A stretch of DNA of 34,542 nucleotides, taken from positions 1 through 34,542 of the forward strand of contig LRSK01000186.1 in the NCBI GenBank assembly GCA_001563325.1, read 5' to 3'. The stretch comes from Candidatus Thorarchaeota archaeon SMTZ1-83. GTDB lineage: Archaea; Asgardarchaeota; Thorarchaeia; Thorarchaeales; Thorarchaeaceae. The notes under the pieces are model-generated. The model did not search any database, was not told where the DNA came from, and was given only the letters and a program-made list of their open reading frames with translations. The position numbers were made by a program, and so were the translations under genes. Numbering within the stretch: the first letter of the stretch is position 1; the number at the start of each line of letters is the position of its first letter. This document shows positions 26,357 to 33,667 of this stretch, one piece after another.

Positions 26357-26377
26357 AGAGGGGGAATTTCCCCCTCT
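26357..26377 (-). terminator. Intrinsic-type terminator hairpin after acyl-CoA synthetase copy 2
   Basis: AGAGGGGGAA and TTCCCCCTCT form a perfect inverted repeat around a single base, seven bases after the copy 2 stop codon. As RNA it would make an 8-bp G+C-rich stem with a five-base loop. On the minus strand it is followed by GTTTCCTTTCTC, which is pyrimidine-rich but not a pure T-tract. Confidence 0.6.
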
Positions 26378-26383
26378 AATATA

Positions 26384-28129
26384 CTACTTGCCCTTCTTCG
26401 CAAGTTCTTCTTCGCGGAGTTCTCTTCTGAGTACCTTCCCAACCGTGGTCATGGGTAGGGAGTCGCGGAACTCTACCTCTCTGGGCCTCTTGTAGCCTGC
26501 CATCTTTTCTTTGGACCACTTGATGAACTCTTCTTCTGTGGCAGTCTCTCCTGGCTTGAGAACGATGTACGCTTTTACGTACTCATCATCAGTTCCGTCT
26601 TCCTTTGGGAGTCCTATCACTGCTGCCATAGCGACCTTCGGATGTTCGAAGAGTGTGTCCTCGATCTCCCTTGGATAGGCCTTCAGACCAGAGACATTGA
26701 TCATGTCCTTCTTTCTGTCCGATATGACAAAGAAGCCCTCCTCGTCCATGTGACCAATATCACCAGTGAGGAAGTAGCGCCGTCCATTGACCGTCCTCAT
26801 CACCGCGGCAGTTTCGTCGGGCTTATTCCAGTATCCAGGCATCACCTGTGGCCCACTGATGGCAATCTCGCCCGTTTCGCCTTGTTTCAGTTCGTTCTTG
26901 CCAGTTTCAATGTCAAGGATTGTCAGATATGTATCTGATATTGGAAGACCAATCGAACCGAACTTACGTGTCGCGACCAATGCCGGGTTGGCTGTCGCCA
27001 ACGGTGAGGTCTCAGTTAGACCATAGCCCTCGAATAGTGTCGCGCCCGTACTGGCCTCAAAGGCCTTGGCCAATTCTGGTGGAAGCGGAGCTGCACCTGA
27101 ACCACAGGCCTTGATGCTGCAAAGATCATACTTGTCAAGGTTTGGATGGTTCACAATCCCGGCGTATAGGGCCGGTACACAGTGAAGTATGGTGCCCTTT
27201 TGCTTCTCGATATCAGCAAGCAATTCCGCCATTGGAGGCTTTCCTGCCCTTGGGTCAGGAATGCAGATCAGACTGCCGGGTAGATCGAACGATGCGACCA
27301 TTGTGAGTGTGAGACCATAGCTGTGATACCAAGGCAAAGCACCAACGTACACCTCTCCGAGTGGCTTGAACTTCTCTGGCTTCCCGCTTTCTTCATTTAG
27401 CAGCTGAGACCACTCATCAATCTGCTTTACGTTCGCATACAGATTCCTGTGTGTGAGCATGGCTCCCTTTGGTGTACCGGTAGTTCCTCCAGTGTACAAG
27501 ATGAGTGCAAGGTCTTCACTAGGGTCAATCTCAACCTTCGGAGCCTTTGGCTCATAGTTGGCTAGGATGTCTTCATAGAAGACAGTCCCTTCCTCGTGAT
27601 ACGGACTCTTCGGAATCTTGCCCAGAAGCCCTCCGAGTACTGCCTTGACTTTCGGAAGCTCAGTCTTCACTGTACAGACGACAACCGTTTCTACATCAGT
27701 TCCCTTGACTGCCTCATAGGCAGTGGGTGTGAAGGACGGGTGGTCCATACAGAAGACCGCCTTGACCCCGGCGTCCTTCAGTTGGAAGTTCAGTTCACCA
27801 GCCTTGTACTGTGGATTACAGGTGACAACAACTGCTCCTGTCTTTAGAATCCCAAAGAAGATTGGAGGATACTGTGGCAGGTTGGGCAGAAAGATTGCGA
27901 CTCGATCGCCTTTCTTAATACCTCGACTTACCAGGAAATTGGCAATCCTCTCAGCATGATCCCTGACTTCACCAAAGGTCCGAGTGACGCCTGAATAAAT
28001 CGTCGACGTCGCTTGGCCATAATTGTCTGCTGCTCTGTCTAGGATGGCATAGAGCGGCTCATCAGGATAGTCTATCGATTTCTCTACTGTTTCTGGCCAT
28101 TTGTGTTTGTGCCAGAGCATTTCATCCAT
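26384..28129 (-). CDS. Acyl-CoA synthetase (AMP-forming), copy 2
   Basis: The 581-residue paralogue of the downstream gene keeps the same order of motifs: YTGGTTGTPKGA, FEGYGLTETSP, GDIGHMDEEGF, DRKKDM and the catalytic Lys in VGKVLRRELREEE. Differences in the acid-binding half (for example WSQLLNEESGKPEKF in place of WVYLEPEDVD) suggest a different acid substrate. It has its own terminator-like hairpin at 26357-26377, so copy 1 may be separately transcribed. ATG 28129 is preceded by the same GGAGAGGATAA leader as copy 1. It is divergent from the dehydratase operon, which would consume a CoA thioester. Confidence 0.93.
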   Translation of the reverse strand: MDEMLWHKHKWPETVEKSIDYPDEPLYAILDRAADNYGQATSTIYSGVTRTFGEVRDHAERIANFLVSRGIKKGDRVAIFLPNLPQYPPIFFGILKTGAVVVTCNPQYKAGELNFQLKDAGVKAVFCMDHPSFTPTAYEAVKGTDVETVVVCTVKTELPKVKAVLGGLLGKIPKSPYHEEGTVFYEDILANYEPKAPKVEIDPSEDLALILYTGGTTGTPKGAMLTHRNLYANVKQIDEWSQLLNEESGKPEKFKPLGEVYVGALPWYHSYGLTLTMVASFDLPGSLICIPDPRAGKPPMAELLADIEKQKGTILHCVPALYAGIVNHPNLDKYDLCSIKACGSGAAPLPPELAKAFEASTGATLFEGYGLTETSPLATANPALVATRKFGSIGLPISDTYLTILDIETGKNELKQGETGEIAISGPQVMPGYWNKPDETAAVMRTVNGRRYFLTGDIGHMDEEGFFVISDRKKDMINVSGLKAYPREIEDTLFEHPKVAMAAVIGLPKEDGTDDEYVKAYIVLKPGETATEEEFIKWSKEKMAGYKRPREVEFRDSLPMTTVGKVLRRELREEELAKKGK

Positions 28130-28266
28130 GGATTTATCCTCTCCATCATTTCTCTATTCATTCATCTACCGCATTAGGCCAGAAGCCATACGGTTGACAT
28201 GGCCGATTCTTACTACAATGGTGTTGATATTTCCTTCTGCTGGCAAGATTTCAACTGTAGTGCGTC

Positions 28267-28283
28267 ATAAAATGGCGTTTTAT
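28267..28283. promoter_or_regulatory. A+T palindrome in the acyl-CoA synthetase/dehydratase divergent promoter
   Basis: ATAAAA and TTTTAT are exact inverted arms around TGGCG, in the 263-base gap between the two divergent transcription units. It may be an operator, or two TATA boxes placed back to back so that both units are fired from one site. The rest of this gap shows no gene that I can support. Confidence 0.4.
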
Positions 28284-28392
28284 CTTGGATCGCATCGAAC
28301 AGTTCCATTTAGCACAACAAATAAGAAAGCTGATGGAGCAGTCTCGGCATTACTCGTTCGTCCTCGGATGAACCAACTCAAGGGGAATATCA

Positions 28393-29592
28393 GTGAGCTA
28401 CCCAATTCTGATAGAGCAGTCAAACCAAATTCTGAGAGAACTTGTAGATGCGGGCCAGCGGGTCCTTGGCTATATCTACCCGCACATTCCTCATGAGATA
28501 GTCATGGCCCATGGGCTCACTCCATCTTTGGTGCGAACTAACCCTACGACCGTAGGGGCTTATGAGGACAGCCTTCAGACCTTCTCTTGCTCCCTCACGC
28601 GCAACTTATTCAGCCAGAGAGTCAACGGGAGCTTCCCCCTTCTTGCTGGAATCGTGTTTTCAGCCAACACTTGTGATGCGCTCCAGAACGTCGCAGACGT
28701 GTGGCGGTTGAGATTCCCTGAGGACAATGTGATTCGCCTAACCTATCCAGTAGGGGATGCAGGTGATTCCGCCGCTCAGTTCCTAGCCAAAGAGATCAAG
28801 GCTTTCTCAGATGCTCTTGAATCGCTCACCGGAACCGCTTTCCAGAAGGATGCCTTCATAGAGGCGGCATCAATACTTGAAGGGATTCGAAGTGGTCTTC
28901 AGTTGCTATACAGTGCCCGCCTTGTCAACCCGTCGTTGATCCCCTATAAGACGCTATCTGAGCTTGTTGGAGATTTCATGACTGCCCCAACAAAGACGGT
29001 CCTGACTAGAATCGAGAATAAGTGGGCAGAAGTACTTGATGGCCTGAGGAAACAGAAACAAGACGGCGTTGTATTGAAGATTAGAGCAGCACTGTTGAGT
29101 CAGGACATTGGTGACATTGATTTTGCTAGTGACTCAGCAGTGAGAATCGCCGTCATTGGAGGTATGGTTGAACCGACTACGATTGCTGACCTCATAGTCA
29201 ATATTCCAGGAATGAAGCCCAACACGGTTGTCCTAGACATCCTGACATTTGGCTTCAGGACAGTCTTCACACCGCCGGCGGAAACCGAGGGGGACCTCTT
29301 TGAAAATGCGGCGCAATCGATTCTTGGCGCCCCCAGTGAGCCTACCCAAGAAGGCTTGCCAAGGCGAATGAGATTCCTCAAAGACATCCTGACCAATCTC
29401 TCGATAGGAGGACTTGTCGTTTGCGAGCAGTCCTTCTGCGACCCTGACGAGTTCGAGGCGCCTTCAACGGAGAGGGCGGCGTCAGAAGTTGGAGTTCCGA
29501 CTGTGAGGCTTCCCATAGACCCAGAACTCTCAGACAGGGCCCGCCTTGAAGGTCGTCTTCAGACGTTCCTAGAAACCCTTGACACGAGCTAG
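28393..29592 (+). CDS. 2-Hydroxyacyl-CoA dehydratase / benzoyl-CoA reductase-type subunit, first
   Basis: The 399-residue protein belongs to the HgdA/HgdB/BcrB/BcrC family of iron-sulfur subunits. Likely cluster ligands are the Cys in FSCSLTRNL, C94 in SANTCDAL, and C344 or C349 in VCEQSFCDPDEF; this is the family pattern of three spaced cysteines. With its partner it would form a heterodimer that takes one electron from the activase and carries out a ketyl-radical dehydration of a 2-hydroxyacyl-CoA, or an aromatic-ring reduction. The start is GTG 28393, with AGGGGA seven bases upstream. It is the first gene of a three-gene operon; the next start follows 13 bases after its stop. Confidence 0.87.
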   Translation: MSYPILIEQSNQILRELVDAGQRVLGYIYPHIPHEIVMAHGLTPSLVRTNPTTVGAYEDSLQTFSCSLTRNLFSQRVNGSFPLLAGIVFSANTCDALQNVADVWRLRFPEDNVIRLTYPVGDAGDSAAQFLAKEIKAFSDALESLTGTAFQKDAFIEAASILEGIRSGLQLLYSARLVNPSLIPYKTLSELVGDFMTAPTKTVLTRIENKWAEVLDGLRKQKQDGVVLKIRAALLSQDIGDIDFASDSAVRIAVIGGMVEPTTIADLIVNIPGMKPNTVVLDILTFGFRTVFTPPAETEGDLFENAAQSILGAPSEPTQEGLPRRMRFLKDILTNLSIGGLVVCEQSFCDPDEFEAPSTERAASEVGVPTVRLPIDPELSDRARLEGRLQTFLETLDTS

Positions 29593-29605
29593 TGGAGATA
29601 ATAGA

Positions 29606-30757
29606 ATGAGCGAAGAAAAGCCCTACCGACGTTTAGAGAGCCAGGACCTGCTTCAGCAGATTGCGTTCCGTCACGGACTCGAGGCAATGGCAGCAAGCGA
29701 AGAAGGTAGACTAGCGTGGGTGACTTCTGGTTTCCCTGTTGAGATTCCACTAGCCATGGATGTGTTTCCGACCTATCCTGAACAAGCAGGGGCGATAATC
29801 GGAGCATCGAGAATAGGTCCTGAAGTATGCGGGTTTGGAGAGGACTTGGGATACTCTCAGGAGTTGTGCTCGTACGCTCGTTCAAGTATCGGTTCAACAG
29901 ACCGACCTGAAGATGTCTCCATGGGGGCCCTTCCAACGCCACAAGCACTGTTGGCCTGCAACAACATCTGCGGAACTGTACTCAAGTGGTACGATGCGAT
30001 ATCTGAGATGACCGGCGCGCCAGTGCATCTGCTTGATACTCCTCCACTCGAAGGTGAGCAGTTGCCTCATCATCGTGCCTATGTTCGACGCGGCGTTGAC
30101 CGCTTGGTAGAGTTTCTGGCAGACACATTCAACACAAGACTAGAAGACGAAGAAGCCACCAGGGTGGCCAATCTTTCAAGCCAGGCAATTCGCCTGTGGA
30201 CCAAGGTGCTGGAAACCTGTGTCAACAAACCGAGCCCTCTGAACTGCGCAGACCGATTTCTGACAATGGCACCTGTTGTTTCAAGCCGTGGCATGGAGCA
30301 TTGTGTAGAGTTCTATGAAGCACTCCTCGCCGAGGTCGAGGGGCGTGTCAAAGAAGGCATCGGTGCGATTCGAAACGAAAAGACGCGTCTGCTTTGGGAC
30401 AATATTCCCCCGTGGTTCATACTCAGGTTCTTCAACCAATTGGCTGCAAGAGGGGTTGTATTCCCTGCAGATACATACACACACGCGTGGTCTGGGGCAG
30501 TCGAAGGTTCAGACACGGCTTCCATTCTTGATGGCGTCAGTGAAGTCTACTCCGATGTCTATTTGAACAAGGGACTAGAGGCGAAAGTAGACAAGATGTG
30601 CGAGCTGATTAAGGACTATGACCTAGATGGATTTGTCATGTTCTCTGTCAGATCCTGCAAGAGGTACTCCCTAGGTCAGCTTGTATCCAAGGAAATGGTG
30701 ACAGAGAGAACCGGAGTTCCTGGCGTGGTAATAGAAGGCGACATGGTGGATGGATAG
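29606..30757 (+). CDS. 2-Hydroxyacyl-CoA dehydratase / benzoyl-CoA reductase-type subunit, second (3' frameshift)
   Basis: The 383-residue reading frame is homologous to the preceding subunit. The three expected cysteines are in LCSYARSSIG, CNNICGTVLKWYD and VRSCKRYSLG. ATG 29606 has GGAG eight bases upstream. The frame stops at TAG 30755-30757, directly after a tandem GGATGGAT (30748-30755). Removing one GGAT joins GDMVD to a frame ending ...QTRVDALLEMFV with a stop at 30819-30821, which is the usual C-terminus of this family. The gene is therefore most likely about 403 residues, with a 4-base insertion either in the assembly or in the genome. The activase gene begins 12 bases after the restored stop, matching the spacing of the first pair. 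Confidence 0.87.
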   Translation: MSEEKPYRRLESQDLLQQIAFRHGLEAMAASEEGRLAWVTSGFPVEIPLAMDVFPTYPEQAGAIIGASRIGPEVCGFGEDLGYSQELCSYARSSIGSTDRPEDVSMGALPTPQALLACNNICGTVLKWYDAISEMTGAPVHLLDTPPLEGEQLPHHRAYVRRGVDRLVEFLADTFNTRLEDEEATRVANLSSQAIRLWTKVLETCVNKPSPLNCADRFLTMAPVVSSRGMEHCVEFYEALLAEVEGRVKEGIGAIRNEKTRLLWDNIPPWFILRFFNQLAARGVVFPADTYTHAWSGAVEGSDTASILDGVSEVYSDVYLNKGLEAKVDKMCELIKDYDLDGFVMFSVRSCKRYSLGQLVSKEMVTERTGVPGVVIEGDMVDG

Positions 30758-30833
30758 TCGACTCTTCAGCGAAGCCCAGGTGCAAACTCGTGTAGACGCG
30801 TTGCTTGAGATGTTTGTATAGGGTGGCATAGCA

Positions 30834-31622
30834 GTGAGCGAGGGGTCCTTTGGGATTGGCATAGACGTTGGGTCCACAACGACAAAGGGAGTTCTTATAG
30901 ACTCCTCTGAGAAAGTCTTGGCTTCTCACCTTCAGAACACAGGAGCGTCGGCGCCGAAAGCCGTAGAGCAACTCCTAGTACAACTCTCTACACAATCTGG
31001 GATCAACCCCCGCGATTGTCGTATCATCGCGACTGGCTATGGTCGAAGTATTGTCGAGCTCGCCTACAAGACCGTCACTGAAATCACGTGCCACAGCGTA
31101 GGAGTCCATTCACTCAACTCGGAGATTCGACTGCTAATTGATGTTGGTGGCCAAGACTCCAAGGTCATACGGATAGGTCAGAATGGAAGACCTGAAGACT
31201 TCGAGCTCAATGACAAATGCTCCGCAGGTACTGGTCGTTTTCTCGAGGTCATGGCACGTGTCCTCGAGGTGTCGATGGATGAGCTTGGACCTTTGGCACT
31301 GAAGTCAAAGTCGCCCTCCACAATCAGCAGTACATGTACAGTATTTGCAGAGAGTGAGGTAATTGGGCGCATCGGCTCCGGCGAGTCGGCGTCAGATATC
31401 GCTGCAGGAGTTCATCTCTCAATGGCGTCAAAGATAGGTTCATTGTCCAAACGCGTTGGAGTTGCCTCACCTGTCGGTGTGACTGGAGGAGTCGCACTGA
31501 ACCCCGCCTTTCGACATTACCTCTCGAAGCATTTAGGTCAAGAATTGTGGATACCAGAGCGTCCCCAGTTGACTGGTGCCCTAGGAGCAGCTATCATAGC
31601 CCTCAGAGGTCAGAAGGAGTGA
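30834..31622 (+). CDS. Dehydratase/reductase activase (ATP-dependent iron-sulfur electron donor, HgdC/BcrA/BadG type)
   Basis: The 262-residue protein has an ASKHA ATPase fold: GIDVGSTTTKGVLID (phosphate 1), DVGGQDSKVI (phosphate 2) and GVTGGVALNP (adenosine). The two cysteines that hold the [4Fe-4S] cluster between the homodimer's subunits are present: C129 in NDKCSAGTGRFLE and C168 in STCTVFAESEV. It uses ATP hydrolysis to push one low-potential electron from ferredoxin into the dehydratase. A single activase beside two catalytic subunits fits 2-hydroxyacyl-CoA dehydratase better than class I benzoyl-CoA reductase, which has two activase-like subunits. The start is GTG 30834, with GGGTGG seven bases upstream. 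Confidence 0.93.
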   Translation: MSEGSFGIGIDVGSTTTKGVLIDSSEKVLASHLQNTGASAPKAVEQLLVQLSTQSGINPRDCRIIATGYGRSIVELAYKTVTEITCHSVGVHSLNSEIRLLIDVGGQDSKVIRIGQNGRPEDFELNDKCSAGTGRFLEVMARVLEVSMDELGPLALKSKSPSTISSTCTVFAESEVIGRIGSGESASDIAAGVHLSMASKIGSLSKRVGVASPVGVTGGVALNPAFRHYLSKHLGQELWIPERPQLTGALGAAIIALRGQKE

Positions 31623-31630
31623 CGACTTAA

Positions 31631-32092
31631 TCACTTCACCCGTTCCATAATCGTTTCGCCGTAACTGACGAAATCCTCTCCTTCATTAGCAGACTCCAAC
31701 CCCATTCTTACCTCATGGTCTGAAACCTTGCGGATATAGGATCTCCACCGCATGCTAGCAAACGCCTCAGGATTTGGCTCCGACGTAATCTCAAAGCGAA
31801 TCTCAGAGTCGCTGCTCATATACTCCACCTCATTGTTTACGAACCCGTAGGAGAAGAATGTCTTTCGGAGAAACCGTCTATTGCGGGTGTCGTAGAACAT
31901 GAGTGCCACACTCTGATTCTCCAGCGCCCCTTCTCTGCGGGCCTCGTGCACTGACATCAGGTATATGGCATTCATCTCTAAGGTGAAGAGGCTCGAAATT
32001 TCAATCAGTCCTTCTCCCCCAAACTGGTCCTTGGAGTATCCCCGCCATTCACCAACCAGGAAATGCCAGGTCTCCAAAGGTGATGATATCAT
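31631..32092 (-). CDS. Nitrobindin/THAP4-like beta-barrel protein
   Basis: The 153-residue protein opens with PLETWHFLVGEWRGYSKDQFGGEG, the pattern of FABP-like ten-stranded barrels of the nitrobindin/DUF1794 group (LxGxWxGxG). Beta-strands follow throughout, with SVALMFYDTRNRRFLRKTFFS in the middle and a YGETIMERV end. Nitrobindins bind haem through a His near the C-terminus; a DHEV segment is present here but the match is not exact, so haem binding is uncertain. No ribosome site is visible before the ATG, so the transcript may be leaderless. It is convergent with the activase gene. Confidence 0.65.
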   Translation of the reverse strand: MISSPLETWHFLVGEWRGYSKDQFGGEGLIEISSLFTLEMNAIYLMSVHEARREGALENQSVALMFYDTRNRRFLRKTFFSYGFVNNEVEYMSSDSEIRFEITSEPNPEAFASMRWRSYIRKVSDHEVRMGLESANEGEDFVSYGETIMERVK

Positions 32093-32137
32093 GACAAGAC
32101 TTGAAGTCCGTTTAGAAATAAGATTGGCGGACCCGGC

Positions 32138-32719
32138 CTATTTCACGGCTTTCAAAGCTTTCCTGCCAGCTTTCATGCCAAGGTCAAGAGCCTTGAGGTT
32201 GAGCTCTGCGAATCTCGGCCAGCGTTCCTTGATTCTCTTCTTCAACCCACTCACTGACAGCATCTTGGTTATGGCAGCAAATGCACCAATCATCACGACA
32301 TTGGTTGTCTGCTTGTTGCCCACTTCCTCGTCAGCAATTCGAGTCGCAGGAATCTTGTAGACTTTGACCCCTCGTGGTAGGTCCCCCTCGACTTCAACTA
32401 AGTCTTCGTCTACAATCAGGATGCCATCCTCTTTCAGGCCTTCGATATACTCAAGGTACGCGGCTCGACTCATTGCTATGAAGACATCAGGCTCCAAGAC
32501 CTTTGGATAGTCAACCTCATCATCGCTTATGACAAGCTCGCTTTTGCTGGCGCCTCCGCGCGCCTCAGGACCATAGGATTGCGTCTGCACGACGTGTTTC
32601 TTGTCAACTAATGACGCCGTTTCGCCCATCACAACGGCCATCGTGACTACTCCCTGGCCGCCGAATCCACCGATTCTGACTTCGTATCTGGTCGATTCAT
32701 AGTCACTCAAGTCACTCAC
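32138..32719 (-). CDS. korC: 2-Oxoacid:ferredoxin oxidoreductase gamma subunit (KorC type)
   Basis: The 193-residue protein has the gamma-subunit signatures RIGGFGGQGVVTMA near the start, QTQSYGPEARGGASKSELVIS, and NVVMIGAFAAI. In these enzymes the gamma domain binds CoA and closes on the TPP site carried by the beta subunit. The start, GTG 32719, overlaps the beta-subunit stop as GTGA, showing translational coupling; TTG 32710 is an alternative start better spaced from GGAG. The residue patterns and the type of beta subunit point to 2-oxoglutarate, but 2-oxoacid specificity is not certain. No alpha subunit is adjacent. Confidence 0.88.
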   Translation of the reverse strand: MSDLSDYESTRYEVRIGGFGGQGVVTMAVVMGETASLVDKKHVVQTQSYGPEARGGASKSELVISDDEVDYPKVLEPDVFIAMSRAAYLEYIEGLKEDGILIVDEDLVEVEGDLPRGVKVYKIPATRIADEEVGNKQTTNVVMIGAFAAITKMLSVSGLKKRIKERWPRFAELNLKALDLGMKAGRKALKAVK

Positions 32720-33060
32720 TCCTTGAGCTTCTCGTGCATCTGCTTGAGAACTGCAGTGTACTCGGGCTTCACGATGTCAACAAACTCGCCGCAGACAATC
32801 CTAGATTCGTAGTCTAGCTCTGCTTCATGCGGTGGAAGACCGTTTTGAATGTCAGCAACTTCGAGTAGATGTTTGTGCATCTCCAGGCCGTCACCAAGCC
32901 TATTCATTCTTCCATATTCTGTGGGACAGGCACCTACGATCTCCACGAAGGACAGACCATCTTTTTGGATTCCCTTCTCAATCGACTTGGTCGCACGACG
33001 GGCCTGAACAGCAGTCCAACGGGCGACGTATGTGGCTCCCGAGGATGCTGCAAGTTGCAC
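32716..33060 (-). CDS. korB: 2-Oxoglutarate:ferredoxin oxidoreductase beta subunit, C-terminal part (frame-broken)
   Basis: This is the C-terminal 114 residues or more of the beta subunit. It begins within the QLAASSGATYVARWTA helix and contains FVEIVGACPTEYGRMN, the conserved substrate and TPP-side block of KorB. The frame stays open upstream to about 33144 and there encodes AYSQTSPRPIGNPEHPFN, which joins naturally to the N-terminal part in another frame. GTG 33060 is merely the first in-frame start and is unlikely to be used. Together the two parts make about 265 residues, close to a normal KorB. See the N-terminal entry. Confidence 0.75.
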   Translation of the reverse strand: MQLAASSGATYVARWTAVQARRATKSIEKGIQKDGLSFVEIVGACPTEYGRMNRLGDGLEMHKHLLEVADIQNGLPPHEAELDYESRIVCGEFVDIVKPEYTAVLKQMHEKLKE

Positions 33061-33124
33061 AAGGTTGAAAGGATGCTCCGGATTCCCAATGGGGCGCGGG
33101 CTAGTCTGTGAATATGCCTCGTGC

Positions 33125-33514
33125 TCAGTCGTTGGACCAAATTGTCATGTCGATATTGCGTCGGCAAGCATGGATGAGATGATTCCCTCCAATCGCCGCG
33201 ATGTCCCCGTCGCCGCTTACCACGATTACCTCTAGTTCGGGATTAGCAATCTTCACCCCCTCAGCAAATGCGATTGCCCTTCCATGTGTAGTGTGATATG
33301 TTCCTGTCTTGAAGTATCCCGAAATCCTACCCGTGCACCCAATTCCGGACACTACAACTACTTTGTGGAAGTCGATTCCCAGATCGTCAACTGCACGGGC
33401 AATCATCTGGGTGACAACTCCAACTGAGCAGCCGGAACAGAAGATCCACGGCTGACGATCCTCCCTGATGTACTTGGACATAGGGTGCTTGAGTATGGGA
33501 ACGGTTTCGGTCAA
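33125..33514 (-). CDS. korB: 2-Oxoglutarate:ferredoxin oxidoreductase beta subunit, N-terminal part (frame-broken)
   Basis: The 129-residue frame holds the TPP-binding half of a KorB-type beta subunit: FCSGCSVG near the start, SGIGCTGRISGYF, HTTHGRAIAFAEG, and the TPP motif SGDGDIAAIGGNHLIHACRRNIDMT. It runs into TGA at 33125-33127 straight after IWSND. The start is TTG 33514 with GAGG seven bases upstream; ATG 33481 is an alternative. The enzyme oxidatively decarboxylates a 2-oxoacid to acyl-CoA and reduces ferredoxin. A TATA-like CTTTTATCC on the minus strand (near 33549-33556) suggests that the beta-gamma pair has its own promoter. Confidence 0.8.
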   Translation of the reverse strand: MTETVPILKHPMSKYIREDRQPWIFCSGCSVGVVTQMIARAVDDLGIDFHKVVVVSGIGCTGRISGYFKTGTYHTTHGRAIAFAEGVKIANPELEVIVVSGDGDIAAIGGNHLIHACRRNIDMTIWSND

Positions 33515-33667
33515 GGACAGGCCTCAACCGCGTCCTCATGACCTTCAGGATAAAAGAGTTGTTGATGAGGACCTCCAAGCTGATGCCTGAACTGGCAGAG
33601 TGAGTATTAGAAGTAGCTGCCTTTCCCCGAAGAATGCTAATATTCATTCTGAACAAGTTTCTCGTAC
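33515..33667. promoter_or_regulatory. Divergent promoter region, korB and longin-like gene
   Basis: Two TATA-like boxes point outwards. CTTTTATCC on the minus strand (about 33549-33556) would start korB with a short leader. GCTAATATT on the plus strand (33636-33644) lies about 28 bases before GTG 33668, so that gene would be leaderless. No alpha subunit for the oxidoreductase is encoded here. Confidence 0.4.

Noticed and set aside
28101..28496. A 131-codon plus-strand frame across the ligase/dehydratase intergenic region
   Set aside because: It overlaps the starts of both flanking genes, lacks a ribosome site, and its composition is not protein-like.
29100..29516. A 138-codon minus-strand frame within the first dehydratase subunit
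   Set aside because: It lies entirely antisense to a conserved iron-sulfur subunit and shows no family motif.
32934..33167. A 77-codon minus-strand frame spanning the break of the beta subunit
   Set aside because: It is the third frame across the break; its peptide (NLVQRLSTRHIHRLARAPLG) has no KorB character, so it is not the bridge between the two halves.
33387..33656. Possible end of an oxidoreductase alpha subunit upstream of the beta subunit
   Set aside because: Reading all frames upstream of the beta start gave no alpha-subunit motif; the region looks like a divergent promoter.
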